Shown here: positions 17,800 to 26,514 of the stretch, one piece after another
How the letters are laid out: each line of letters starts with the position of its first letter
Numbering within the stretch: position 1 is the stretch's first letter
Assembly: GCA_020830965.2 (NCBI GenBank)
Contig: JACCFC020000003.1
Span: forward strand, 80,420-144,419
Direction of reading: 5' to 3'
DNA length: 64,000 nt
Source: Neisseriaceae bacterium TC5R-5
GTDB taxonomy: Bacteria > Pseudomonadota > Gammaproteobacteria > Burkholderiales > Chromobacteriaceae
Made by a program: the position numbers and the translations under genes
Notes under the pieces: generated by a model
Database searches by the model: none
The model's input: only the letters and a program-made list of their open reading frames with translations
What the model was told of the DNA's origin: nothing

Positions 17800-19099
17800 T
17801 GATCACCTCCCCGGCCGCTAACATATTGGGATACTTCAGTTGCGGGTTGAGTCGTAATAACTCATCGGCACGCTGACCATCGCCATACCACAGGTGCGCA
17901 AGCTGGCGCAGATTGCTGGCCGCTTCCACCCGGCGCGTAATCAACGGCGGCTTGGTCGCGATTAAGCCGGCCGCACCGTTTTGGATTTGCAATGCCAGCT
18001 CGCGCAGGCTTTCAATCACCGCATAGCTATCTGCGGTGGGCATGCAGTTGCGCCATTGATCGATACAGGCTTGCAGGCTGTTGCGCACATCGGCAGCAAT
18101 CTGCTCCACCCCCGGTGGCGTTAAGGTGGGCTGGCTGGACTCACGCTGAAATACCCCGGCGGCAGCCTGAGCCAGGCTAGTGGCCGCATTTAACTCAATC
18201 AGCACGGCGATGCGCTGCTGATCCAACTGCCATTCCTTACGCAGGCTGGCGCTATTGCTACTGCCCGCCAGCACCTGATCCACCGCTTGAATCCGTTTCG
18301 ATACCCCAGTCAGACGCTCCCGCAACGCGTTCCAGTCCGCCAGCGTGGCATTGGAAAAGCCCACCTTGGCACCGATACGGGCATTCGGCCACAACTCGGC
18401 ATCGAGCGTGAATGACCAATTAGCTATCTTGTCTATCGTCGACGTGACCTCAGCAATGAACACCTGCGGTACCGCCAGCAACTCACGCACCTGGTTCACA
18501 CCCTGCTGCGCCAAGCGCCCCAACTGCTGCGCAGTTTGCGCCATTTGTTCACGAAAGGCATTGATACGGCTTAGGGCACCAGTGCCGGTTTCAAACAACG
18601 CCTGCACCTTGAGAAAAGCGTCCCCTCCCAGCGCACGCACCTTATCCACCAGCGAGCCGATGATGTCGATCTGCTGGCTGGACTTTTGACTGGCAAAGAA
18701 GGGGTTGCCCGGGGTGGCCTCTATCCAATTGATTTCCACCGTGCAGGAATCCGGCGCATCCGCCTCGTGGTTGATCTGGTAATCGATTAACTGCGCCTGC
18801 TGCATACTGCCGAATACCGGGTGAACCAATTCACCCGGGCCGGACTCATCCAGCGCCGCCACAAACTGGCGCAGGCGTTGCTGATAATCCGCCCCCCAGA
18901 AAATGGCACTGAGCGACACCTTGCGCGCCTTACGGCCCAGGTCTTCCACGTCCGCACCCTGTACATACGGGTACTCGTGCAATGCATGGTCGCGCTGCGC
19001 GCTATCCACACTGCGTAAACAGTCAAAACGTACGCCACGAAAGCGAGCGTCCACCAGGGTGCCGGCGGCAGAGCCGGCGAATAGGCTGAGGCTAAACAT
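17783..19099 (-). CDS. DNA circularisation/tail protein, Mu gp43 (N) family
   Basis: This 438-residue protein has the N-terminal domain of the Mu gp43/N family (D-A-R-F-R-G-V-R-F-D..., then A-V-W/A-I-F-W-G-A-D-Y). It is a tail protein lying beside the tape measure and also described as a DNA circularisation protein. The C-terminal Y-P-N-M-L-A-A-G-E-V-I-N-A-Y resembles the LysM-like P2 gpX end. In a particle without DNA only the tail role is expected. It overlaps the upstream AT-rich gene by 8 bases. Confidence 0.85.
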   Translation of the reverse strand: MFSLSLFAGSAAGTLVDARFRGVRFDCLRSVDSAQRDHALHEYPYVQGADVEDLGRKARKVSLSAIFWGADYQQRLRQFVAALDESGPGELVHPVFGSMQQAQLIDYQINHEADAPDSCTVEINWIEATPGNPFFASQKSSQQIDIIGSLVDKVRALGGDAFLKVQALFETGTGALSRINAFREQMAQTAQQLGRLAQQGVNQVRELLAVPQVFIAEVTSTIDKIANWSFTLDAELWPNARIGAKVGFSNATLADWNALRERLTGVSKRIQAVDQVLAGSSNSASLRKEWQLDQQRIAVLIELNAATSLAQAAAGVFQRESSQPTLTPPGVEQIAADVRNSLQACIDQWRNCMPTADSYAVIESLRELALQIQNGAAGLIATKPPLITRRVEAASNLRQLAHLWYGDGQRADELLRLNPQLKYPNMLAAGEVINAYAN

Positions 19100-20414
19100 T
19101 GCTTGTCCTTAGATTAGATTGATGGTTGTGGGCCTGGAAGGCGCGGTAAATATTGCCGTCATTGACGCTAATGAGAATGGGTCGGGAGGGCATGGTCACT
19201 TTGCCTTGTCCCGAATCACTGACTACTTGTTTTAATTGGCTTGCCGTTTTATTTGATGGTTTTTTATTCTTACTGATTGGTTGACGGCTAGCCTGAATTT
19301 TGTCTTTGGCAGCTGCGCTGGCAGCATTTTTTAATAAGCTCTCTAACCCAGGGGTAACGGTTTTTATTTTCTTGCCGTTTATCGTAGCAATACTTTCTTC
19401 ACCCAGCGTTTTGCCATTGAGGTCATAATAAATAATTTTATTGATAACTGTGTTTTTGTCTTTGTAGTACGCGACCTCATAAATAGTCCCTGCGTTGCGA
19501 GCCCATATTTTTTTGATAGTGACATTTTTGTCACTATCAGAATAAGATTTAAATTCTTGACCATCAGGAGTTAAACCGTTTTTAACATTATTAGTTTGTT
19601 CTTTTTGTATTTTTTTTTCTTTTATTTTGTCTTGAGTTAAAAAATACTTGCTTTCTTCAGTGTAAACAATGTTTAAACTATTGATAATTCTTTGATCTAG
19701 CACGGGATAAAAGTCTGTCTTTGCTCTAGAGTAAGAGGATCGATCAATCCAAACAGGTGTTGTCTCATACCACTGATAAACATCATTTATTTTAACCAAA
19801 CTATATTTTTTACCATCAACATCTTCTATTGTTGGTTTAATATTGGTGTGCGAAGTGATGTTTTTTTGAGACTCTCTAACAATATATTCAGCCAGTTTAG
19901 CGGCTAATTTTCCACCCTGATCGGCAGCAATAGCTCGCCCCGCTATTGCACCTGCTGCTGCGCCAGCCCCAGGAATTACCAGACTACCGGCAACACCACC
20001 AAGCGAGCCGCCAATTACACCTCCCAACACCTCAGCACTCAGAATAGCTAATTGAACAAGAGCTTCATAATCACCTGTTAACGCATGTTGTATAACCTTA
20101 ATAGACTTATCTATCATGTCTAAGGCTTTTAACTTCGAGGCAGCAACTTGCCCAAGGCCACGAACTACTTCGCTACGGTGTTTTTCTGCAAGTGCCTCTG
20201 CTATGTTCTCTAAATAATGACGCGCATCAGCAACTTGTTCCGTGGGGAAAATAGATTTTGTTGTAGGATTATTATCAACTGATTTAGCCCCATTACTTAT
20301 CAGATTTTCTAGCACTTTCTCTTTTGCTGCTTTATCAAAAGTAATACTGTGGTTTTTATTTTTTATGTATACGTTTTCCGTATTTACTTTTGGTTTATTT
20401 GTTTTTTCTGACAT
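19092..20414 (-). CDS. Unrecognised AT-rich protein in the tape-measure slot
   Basis: I do not recognise this 440-residue protein. Its DNA is visibly richer in A+T than the flanking tail genes. Residues 1-115 are charged and helical. Residues about 130-165 form a Gly/Ala-rich zipper (G-G-V-I-G-G-S-L-G-G-V-A-G-S, then G-A-G-A-A-A-G-A-I-A-G). Residues 200-370 are Lys/Tyr/Asn-rich with strand-like character. The final segment I-L-I-S-V-N-D-G-N-I resembles the C-terminus of the next protein (I-N-I-S-V-D-V-Q-D-G-N-I). A hydrophobic Gly zipper occurs in tape measures but also in membrane-active toxins. It could be part of a split tape measure or a carried payload. Both are inference. Confidence 0.6.
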   Translation of the reverse strand: MSEKTNKPKVNTENVYIKNKNHSITFDKAAKEKVLENLISNGAKSVDNNPTTKSIFPTEQVADARHYLENIAEALAEKHRSEVVRGLGQVAASKLKALDMIDKSIKVIQHALTGDYEALVQLAILSAEVLGGVIGGSLGGVAGSLVIPGAGAAAGAIAGRAIAADQGGKLAAKLAEYIVRESQKNITSHTNIKPTIEDVDGKKYSLVKINDVYQWYETTPVWIDRSSYSRAKTDFYPVLDQRIINSLNIVYTEESKYFLTQDKIKEKKIQKEQTNNVKNGLTPDGQEFKSYSDSDKNVTIKKIWARNAGTIYEVAYYKDKNTVINKIIYYDLNGKTLGEESIATINGKKIKTVTPGLESLLKNAASAAAKDKIQASRQPISKNKKPSNKTASQLKQVVSDSGQGKVTMPSRPILISVNDGNIYRAFQAHNHQSNLRTSNV

Positions 20415-20553
20415 CTTAATCGCTCCTTATTTTTATTTAACACACGACCTTAATAGAGATTGATTTCTACGATAAGCACCCAAGCAGCATTGATCAAAAT
20501 AACGCTTGCCACATTGCAGATACCCCTGGCCTGTGCGTATAAGAAACGGGGCC

Positions 20554-22185
20554 TTACCCACGCCGCCCGTCCTGGCTGATCTGCTGCTGCACAAAGGCGA
20601 CGATATTGCCGTCCTGCACGTCTACCGAGATATTGATAGGTTGCGCCAGCATTGCCTGCAGTTGCGCCACTGTGATTTGCAATTGGGCGACGATGGTTTG
20701 TAACTCGCCTGGTGAGGAGGCTTGACCAGCAGGTGCAGGGGTTGTGATTGTCGCGGCGCTGTCTTGACCTGTCGGCTTAGATGTTTGCTTGCTAGCGTTA
20801 TTCCCAGCAATTTTGTCCGCTTTAGGCTGCTCGTCAGCCTTTTTCTTGAGTGCGTTAGCCTCAGAAACTTTGCGTGCTTTAGCTTGTTCGTCAGCTTTTT
20901 GCTTGGCTGCGTTAGCCGCAGCAATCTTACGCGCCTGGATCTGCTCTTGAGCTTGTTGTTGCTTGGCCTGTGTGCTGCTGCCATCTTTTAAATATTCGGA
21001 TTTAGGACGAATATATTTCAGTGGCTCTCCCCAATAACCATTATCTTTACCAAACTTGGCCGAAGCTGGGCCGGTACTAGTTTGTGAACCAAAAAAAGTC
21101 CCTTTACTCGTTTTGGTATCGAACTGTTCAACAATTCCAGTGTGGCCACTCCATAAAGCAATATCACCTGGTTTAACATCTTTTGGATCAACCGCATCAT
21201 AGTATTTAGATCCTTTTAAACTCTTTGTATTTTCATAGGGAATATCGTAGCCAGCTCCTTTAACGGCTTGATTAACCAAGTTAGAGCAATCTATTAAATT
21301 AACTCCCTTGGAATTTTTTTCACCCTTACCACCTAGTTTATATTTGTAGCCTTTGAAATTTTTTCTTTGGTTAAGGATGTCATTGGCTTTTTTAATATTG
21401 GTGTTTAGATTTTCTGCTGACTGTACTGCTGGCTTGGTTACTGATTCTGCTGTTTTATTTTCTACTTGCTTACTATTCGCTCTTTGATCTGATAATATTC
21501 CGAATGAAGGTGAAGCTGTATCTTGAGCAAAGCGCTCTCCAAGATCCATCATCTTAGACATATTCAGATATGCTTCTTTTACACTGATGGAACCATCCTT
21601 ATAAAGCCCACGGTTACGAGAAATAATATTTCTAGATAATATTTCACTTATTTTAATATTTGGATTTTCTTTAAGAGCTTTGAGAAATTTTTTGCCACCA
21701 CCTTGCCCTAAATTATGTAAAGCATACACATTAGCACTATCATCTTGACCACCGTAACGTTTTCCTATTTCAACGTTCTCTCTAGAAAACTCAGCCAGCA
21801 TCGCAGCCTGTAATGTAGTATTTTTTCGATATTGATTAGCTTGTACTTTGGTAAGATTTTTAGCATTGGCAATACCATACTTGTCACCATATTTCTTAAG
21901 CATGCCCAACCATGTGTCATCAGTAAACTGACCTAAACCATAGGCTGATGACATAGCCATAACACCGTCAAACTGTTTGGTATTATTCAGATGAGCATTC
22001 TTTTTTCCTGCAATGGGGCGCGCATTAACTTTAAACCCCGTACTTTCAAAGTAAGCAATACGTGCAAGCGTGGCTGGGTCTACACCTGCTTTTTGGGCAG
22101 CGGTTATAATGCCTTGTTTCACCTGCAGCCAACGCTGCCAGTCTAATTCAGCTTTGGAGGGGCCCTTTTTTATTTGTTTAGTCAT
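20554..22185 (-). CDS. Tape-measure-slot protein with lytic transglycosylase and NlpC/P60 domains
   Basis: This 543-residue protein carries two cell-wall hydrolase domains. Residues 20-170 are an SLT-type transglycosylase (catalytic E47 in A-Y-F-E-S, then S-S-A-Y-G-L-G-Q-F at 79-87). Residues about 275-400 are an NlpC/P60 peptidase (C300 in L-I-D-C-S-N-L-V, H348 in W-S-G-H-T-G-I-V). Residues 405-475 form a charged K/A/E coiled coil with near repeats, and the end is I-N-I-S-V-D-V-Q-D-G-N-I. It takes the position of Mu gp42, the tape measure. Hydrolase domains in tape measures are known from phages of Gram-positive hosts; here both are fused in a Gram-negative tailocin. The DNA is AT-rich, suggesting recent exchange. 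Confidence 0.8.
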   Translation of the reverse strand: MTKQIKKGPSKAELDWQRWLQVKQGIITAAQKAGVDPATLARIAYFESTGFKVNARPIAGKKNAHLNNTKQFDGVMAMSSAYGLGQFTDDTWLGMLKKYGDKYGIANAKNLTKVQANQYRKNTTLQAAMLAEFSRENVEIGKRYGGQDDSANVYALHNLGQGGGKKFLKALKENPNIKISEILSRNIISRNRGLYKDGSISVKEAYLNMSKMMDLGERFAQDTASPSFGILSDQRANSKQVENKTAESVTKPAVQSAENLNTNIKKANDILNQRKNFKGYKYKLGGKGEKNSKGVNLIDCSNLVNQAVKGAGYDIPYENTKSLKGSKYYDAVDPKDVKPGDIALWSGHTGIVEQFDTKTSKGTFFGSQTSTGPASAKFGKDNGYWGEPLKYIRPKSEYLKDGSSTQAKQQQAQEQIQARKIAAANAAKQKADEQAKARKVSEANALKKKADEQPKADKIAGNNASKQTSKPTGQDSAATITTPAPAGQASSPGELQTIVAQLQITVAQLQAMLAQPINISVDVQDGNIVAFVQQQISQDGRRG

Positions 22186-22299
22186 ATGCTCTACTTTTCA
22201 CGGGGGATGTAATAAAACAATTTAGCTCTTTAAGAACAACCAGCGGACTACGAAAGCCCGCCGGTGAGCTCACAAGAAAAGGATTAGCCTTCGTTAGTG

Positions 22300-22674
22300 T
22301 TATTCCACAATCTTCCGCAGTGATAACAACTTAATATCGCGACGGGCTTCGTTATCGACGCCATATTTCTCGCCCACTTCCAAAGTGAAGCAATCCAGAT
22401 AGCTGGTACGCTTGCCGCCCAAGGCCATTGGGTATTCGGTCAACTTGGCGCCTTCAATCGCTTCCCAATCCAATTCGCCGGAGAGCGGGATGGAAACGGT
22501 AACCGACAACTCGTACTCGGAAATACCGCGTGCAAAGCCGCGTGCACGGCCGCTGCTATTCATGGTTTTCACCAGCTTGCGGCCGGTTTTGCTGCTGACA
22601 TTCAAGTCGATCACATCAATTTCCTGACCGTTTACTTCCAGAATGATGGAACCTGCGTATTCTTTTAAAGCCAT
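22300..22674 (-). CDS. Tail tube protein, Mu gpM family
   Basis: This 124-residue tail tube protein is of the Mu gpM type. The start M-A-L-K-E-Y-A-G-S-I-I-L-E-V-N-G-Q-E-I and the core R-K-L-V-K-T-M-N-S-S-G-R-A-R-G-F are characteristic. Hexamer rings of this protein stack to form the rigid inner tube driven through the target membrane. The 114 bases to the next gene leave no room for the tail assembly chaperones normally encoded between tube and tape measure. Confidence 0.9.
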   Translation of the reverse strand: MALKEYAGSIILEVNGQEIDVIDLNVSSKTGRKLVKTMNSSGRARGFARGISEYELSVTVSIPLSGELDWEAIEGAKLTEYPMALGGKRTSYLDCFTLEVGEKYGVDNEARRDIKLLSLRKIVE

Positions 22675-22787
22675 GTGACTTTCCTTTGCTATTTAAAGTG
22701 AGGTGGCGCAGCGGCAGGGCCGCCTAGCCGTGATGTCATCTGTGTACCGGGGGCAAAGCGGCGATCAACACCGCTTTGCGTTAACGC

Positions 22788-24212
22788 TTACAGCAACAGG
22801 TCGATACGGCCAGCGAAGACATGCAGGCCATTTACCACGTCAACTGGAATCTTCGCGTCCAAACGGTTAACGTCCTGGGAGTCGCGCTCAACGATGAGGC
22901 CTTCTTTATTGGCTTCTACCGCTTCGATGATTTCCAGCTCTTCCAGCTTGTAGAGCACGTCCAATAGTTCGGAACGAACTTTAGCCGGGGTGCGCTCAGA
23001 CAGCTTTTCACGCGGGAAGCGCAGCGCGATGCGTTCGCGGCAGGCTTTGCGGACGTAGTCCAGTGTGCGGATGGTGGTGATGTCTAATAGCGATACGTCG
23101 TCCACGCCTTGGGCATCTTTGGTGTAGGTGCTGAGGGCACGTACAATTTGCACGCGTTCGCCGGGGCCCACTTCGAGAGGGGTAAGGCCGCTGTAAAGGG
23201 CGCTTTCCTGTTCGGTACGGCTACTGCGGTCGGCCATGGCCACCACGTCCAGGCTTTTCAGTTCCAGCGTGTTCAATGGACGTGCCGGATCTTCTTCACT
23301 CGCCACTACCGCTGCGTAAGCTGCAGCGATTTCTGCCGGTGAGGTGGCCGCACCACGGTACCAGGCCAGTGTCACTCGGCCGCTGGCCAATTTGCCTGCC
23401 AAGGCAGTGGCTTCGGCTAGGCTACCGTTGTTGGCCATAACGCCAATCGCGCCGCGCTGCTCCAATGGGCCAGAGACGAAATCCAGATGGTTACGCAAGG
23501 CTGTGATAGCCGCATCGTGGCTGAACGGGTTAATCACGATATGGTGTCCACCGCTGACAGCGACTTTCAGTGCTGGCGCGATATCGGGATCCAAAGTGCC
23601 GCCTTTCATCGCGACAACAGCAACCGTCATACCCGCCACCTGTGCAAAGGCTTTTAGTACCAGGCTATTGCCGACAGTACCTTTATGGCGGGCGGTAATG
23701 TTGACGACGGTCGCAGTGGAACCAGCGGCAGCGCTTACCTGCAGATCGGCTAGCTTATTGATAGCGGCGATAGCTTGGCTGGCCAGGCTTTCTGGCGTGT
23801 CTTTCGCAGCCACGGACAAGTCAACACGGGTACCGGCAATGTTTAGCGAGATGGTACCGGCGCTGGTCGCGGCGTTTGCAAAGGTAATGGAGCCGGCTGC
23901 TGCGCTACCTGCCGGATCATCGACCGCGATAGCGGTTAATTGCAGATAGGGGTTGGCAGCAATAGCTGCACGCACCATCAGATGGGCATTGGAGCCACGG
24001 CCAAAAGCCTGGGCGGCTTGTTCGTCACTGAAGATATCCAGCGGGTTTAATGCCGGCTGCGAACCGTTGATCAGACGCTGGCCGATCAACAGGACGCGTT
24101 GCGGGTTGCCCGGCAGGGTGCGTACTGCCAGCTTGGTATTGAATTCGAAATATTTACCCGGCTTACGGATAGAGGCCGGAATTTGGTCGAAGCTGATGTT
24201 AGGGCTGGCCAT
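22788..24212 (-). CDS. Contractile tail sheath protein, Mu gpL family
   Basis: This 474-residue tail sheath subunit is of the Mu gpL family. The N-terminus I-S-F-D-Q-I-P-A-S-I-R-K-P-G-K-Y-F-E-F-N-T and the C-terminal handshake region (D-V-L-Y-K-L-E-E-L-E-I-I-E and N-G-L-H-V-F-A-G-R-I-D-L-L-L) are typical. It forms the contractile outer cylinder. An RNA hairpin with a T run precedes it, so it may be transcribed partly from its own promoter. Confidence 0.93.
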   Translation of the reverse strand: MASPNISFDQIPASIRKPGKYFEFNTKLAVRTLPGNPQRVLLIGQRLINGSQPALNPLDIFSDEQAAQAFGRGSNAHLMVRAAIAANPYLQLTAIAVDDPAGSAAAGSITFANAATSAGTISLNIAGTRVDLSVAAKDTPESLASQAIAAINKLADLQVSAAAGSTATVVNITARHKGTVGNSLVLKAFAQVAGMTVAVVAMKGGTLDPDIAPALKVAVSGGHHIVINPFSHDAAITALRNHLDFVSGPLEQRGAIGVMANNGSLAEATALAGKLASGRVTLAWYRGAATSPAEIAAAYAAVVASEEDPARPLNTLELKSLDVVAMADRSSRTEQESALYSGLTPLEVGPGERVQIVRALSTYTKDAQGVDDVSLLDITTIRTLDYVRKACRERIALRFPREKLSERTPAKVRSELLDVLYKLEELEIIEAVEANKEGLIVERDSQDVNRLDAKIPVDVVNGLHVFAGRIDLLL

Positions 24213-24243
24213 AAAGAATGGACTCCTGTGTGTTGCTGTGGGG

Positions 24244-24268
24244 AAAAAACCGCACCAGTTGATGCGGT
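24244..24268 (-). terminator. Hairpin plus T run upstream of the sheath gene
   Basis: On the minus strand ACCGCA, an 8-base loop and TGCGGT are followed by TTTTT (24249-24244). It is an intrinsic-terminator-like structure lying after gp37 and 32 bases before the sheath start, so it could attenuate or separate the lysis/early part from the structural part of the cluster. Confidence 0.55.
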
Positions 24269-24294
24269 AACGGGGAAAACATAACGGGCACTTT

Positions 24295-24389
24295 ACGAAG
24301 GCACCGGGCAGGACACGGTCAGTCAGCAGGAGAGCGTTGATGCAAAACAGCGGAGGTTATAACCGCCATGCCCTGGCCGGTGCCTTCGT
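24295..24389 (-). repeat. 13-bp perfect inverted repeat between gp37 and sheath
   Basis: ACGAAGGCACCGG (24295-24307) is exactly complementary to CCGGTGCCTTCGT (24377-24389) across 69 bases. The right arm ends just before the gp37 stop at 24405. It could close a large RNA domain in the tailocin transcript. No known family was recognised. Confidence 0.55.
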
Positions 24390-24404
24390 CAGGCTTTATT
24401 GCGT

Positions 24405-25094
24405 TTAAACAGGCCGAGTATGAACTTCATCCTCAGCCTTGATTTGCGGCTTGTCGTCAAGGCTGTAGCTGAGCTTGGTGCTGAGCCAGTCTTGCGCCGG
24501 GCCTTCCAGACGACCGTCAAAGCGTTTGAACAACGCATCGATATCGGTCTCGTTTTGCGGGGCAGGCCAATGACCGTTTTCCAATGCGTCATCCAACCAA
24601 TGGGTGCTGAAGTCGCAGGCAATCACGCTCCAGGGTTTGCCATCGCGCAGTGCCTGGCCAAGCGGACGCACACCTTCCGGGATTAACGGGAAAACCGGTA
24701 AGCCAAAATCCTGGGCAGCCAGTAGACGGCGAACGGCATAAACCATATTCCAGCAACCCGCACCTTGGTATTGGCTGTCTACATGCAGGCGGTCGCCGAC
24801 AATAACCGTGTAGCGGGCATAGGCCTTGTAGCGTTGGCGCTGGCTGGTAGCAGGCAGGCAGCTGGTGATGCCACCGGCGACGACCCAGGCAGCGGGCAGT
24901 CGTGCCAGCACTTGGACATTTAGGCCAGGGCTGGCCTCTGCCGGGGTGATCCGGCTTTGGTAATTACCTTGTTTCAGATCCATGCCACATACTGTGGTTT
25001 CGTCCAGATCGGCAGCCACTTCGCGCGCCATACGACCCAAGCCTTGGCGCAGACGGTCACTCATCGCATCTTGTAATTGAATCAGCAGGGACAT
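24405..25094 (-). CDS. Mu gp37-like tail protein (DUF1834)
   Basis: This 229-residue protein has the layout of phage Mu gp37 (DUF1834): a short N-terminal helix with I-Q-L-Q-D-A-M-S-D-R-L, a central Y-T-V-I-V-G-D-R region, R-R-L-L-A-A-Q-D-F and a C-terminal D-F-S-T-H-W near residue 175. In Mu this gene lies just before the sheath, as here, and the product is thought to act at the tail terminus. In a DNA-free particle it may cap the tail. The family assignment is from gene position and pattern, so moderate. Confidence 0.65.
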   Translation of the reverse strand: MSLLIQLQDAMSDRLRQGLGRMAREVAADLDETTVCGMDLKQGNYQSRITPAEASPGLNVQVLARLPAAWVVAGGITSCLPATSQRQRYKAYARYTVIVGDRLHVDSQYQGAGCWNMVYAVRRLLAAQDFGLPVFPLIPEGVRPLGQALRDGKPWSVIACDFSTHWLDDALENGHWPAPQNETDIDALFKRFDGRLEGPAQDWLSTKLSYSLDDKPQIKAEDEVHTRPV

Positions 25095-25190
25095 CGTTTC
25101 CTCTTCTACTGGGGTGGGTTGCTTGATGAGGACATTGTCGGGCTTTGTCGGGTTTTGACTTAGCTGAGCGATGTCAGTAGCACTTGGAAC

Positions 25191-25403
25191 TTAAACGAAG
25201 CGTTTGATGATTTCGTCGGCAGCAACGGCGAGCATGGCAGCCAGGCCGCCATAGATGGCACCATTGCGTGAGGCTTTCATTTCCAGGTCGCGCAGACGGG
25301 TATCCAGCTCCACCAGTTTTTTGTCCTGCTTGGCAAGATGGCTAACAATCATGTCCAGCTTGCCCTCGATACGGCCTAAGGCCATTAAGTCAATGTCTGG
25401 CAT
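25191..25403 (-). CDS. Small coiled-coil/single-TM protein, XhlA-like lysis candidate
   Basis: A 70-residue protein with a coiled coil (G-R-I-E-G-K-L-D-M-I-V-S-H-L-A-K-Q-D-K-K-L, about 10-45) followed by one C-terminal hydrophobic segment (G-A-I-Y-G-G-L-A-A-M-L-A-V-A-A). This layout resembles XhlA-type haemolysin/holin partners in phage lysis cassettes. It lies two genes away from the endolysin. The assignment is by architecture only. Confidence 0.55.
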   Translation of the reverse strand: MPDIDLMALGRIEGKLDMIVSHLAKQDKKLVELDTRLRDLEMKASRNGAIYGGLAAMLAVAADEIIKRFV

Positions 25404-25415
25404 AACAGCTCCTGC

Positions 25416-25613
25416 TTAGCCTTCGGCTAGTTGTTGACAGATCACGCAGCGACGGCAGTGGCTGAGTACGGCGCGGCGTGCTGCCGGAATCGGGTCGCCA
25501 CAGTCTTCGCAGTGGCTGTAGCTAGTGGTGTTATCAGTGGTTTGATAGCGTGCCAGCGCTTGTTCTCGAAAGTGTTGCTCGAGTTCGCTGGCGCGATCGA
25601 ATAGATCACTCAT
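25416..25613 (-). CDS. TraR/DksA-type zinc-finger protein
   Basis: This 65-residue protein is of the TraR/DksA C4 family. C-E-D-C-G-D-P-I-P-A-A-R-R and C-R-R-C-V-I-C supply the cysteines after an N-terminal helix. Small members are frequent in P2- and Mu-like phages and can bind the RNA polymerase secondary channel, as TraR does. Here it may tune tailocin expression. The target is inference. Confidence 0.8.
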   Translation of the reverse strand: MSDLFDRASELEQHFREQALARYQTTDNTTSYSHCEDCGDPIPAARRAVLSHCRRCVICQQLAEG

Positions 25614-25792
25614 GGTGTTATTCCTCAGATAGTTTGTAGATTGGGGTGGTTGTTACAGACGTAGTGGTGCCTTGGTCAGCGGCAATTTTTTTAAACAAGG
25701 AATGAGCAGAAAAGTCTAGGGCTTGCTACGAGTGGAAAGCTAACGGCTAACACGCAGGTTTTTGTTTATTCCGAAGAAAAACGGAGTCAATA

Positions 25793-26011
25793 CTAAGGCT
25801 TGTTTTTATTGCGCCAGGCGTTAAGTAAACGCGAGCCGGCAGAGAAGCCCCCAACAATACCCAGATAAATCAGCCAAATTTCGGTATCCAATGTACCGCG
25901 CCAACCTTCGATCATGAAAAGAATGGTGGCAGCAGCACAGGCGATATGTGTCCACAGGCGGCTGGGTAGCTCTGCACGCGGGCGACGCGTTGGTGGTTTT
26001 TGCATACCCAT
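25793..26011 (-). CDS. Putative holin (two-TM protein)
   Basis: A 72-residue protein with a basic N-terminus (P-P-T-R-R-P-R-A), two hydrophobic segments (I-A-C-A-A-A-T-I-L-F-M-I and I-W-L-I-Y-L-G-I-V-G-G-F) and a basic tail (N-K-N-K). It shares one base between its start and the stop of the endolysin gene, the usual place for a holin. Family membership was not recognised. The holin role is inferred from topology and context. The preceding 179 bases (25614-25792) hold no gene that I can support. Confidence 0.6.
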   Translation of the reverse strand: MGMQKPPTRRPRAELPSRLWTHIACAAATILFMIEGWRGTLDTEIWLIYLGIVGGFSAGSRLLNAWRNKNKP

Positions 26012-26415
26012 CAGGTCTTGTCCTTTAGTTCAAAATGTGGAAATTCACGGTGGGAGGCACGAGGATGACCGTGCCAGTCCAAATCCAGTTCCATTCCTAT
26101 CCTGCCCATCACCTGCCAGTGTGGGTGCCCCAGGTCCCACACCGGTTTGCCGGCTACCAGTGGTAGAACGTCAAAGGCTTTTGCTGCCGGGCTACCGTAC
26201 AGCATCGCGTTATGAGCCGATTGCCCGGCTCTGGCGTGGGTAAGCTTGATGCCCGGCGCGCTACGACCTTGTGCATAGAGTAAGCCTTGCTCTGCTGCCG
26301 GGCGCCAGGTACAGGTGATCAGCACCTCGACCCCGGCATCACGGCAACGACGGATAAAGGTTTCTGCCAAGGGTTGTAGTTGTGGATGCAGGTCGGAAAT
26401 CGCTCGGCTGGCCAT
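26011..26415 (-). CDS. M15-type peptidase endolysin
   Basis: This 134-residue protein is of the VanY/CwlK-like M15 peptidase group (L-alanyl-D-glutamate or D-Ala-D-Ala peptidases). The metal and catalytic pattern is clear: G-Q-S-A-H-N (H68), A-F-D (D82) and H-F-E-L (H127), with A-E-Q-x-x-L-Y-A-Q-G-R before them. It has no signal peptide, as expected for a holin-dependent endolysin. It presumably releases tailocins by host lysis. Confidence 0.88.
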   Translation of the reverse strand: MASRAISDLHPQLQPLAETFIRRCRDAGVEVLITCTWRPAAEQGLLYAQGRSAPGIKLTHARAGQSAHNAMLYGSPAAKAFDVLPLVAGKPVWDLGHPHWQVMGRIGMELDLDWHGHPRASHREFPHFELKDKT

Positions 26416-26514
26416 AAATAATCTTTAGAAGAAATGAGCAAATAATAATAATCGGTTCTATTCTTAAGAATGTAACAACAGATAGCCGCTTGATTTAACT
26501 GTACTGACATCGGC

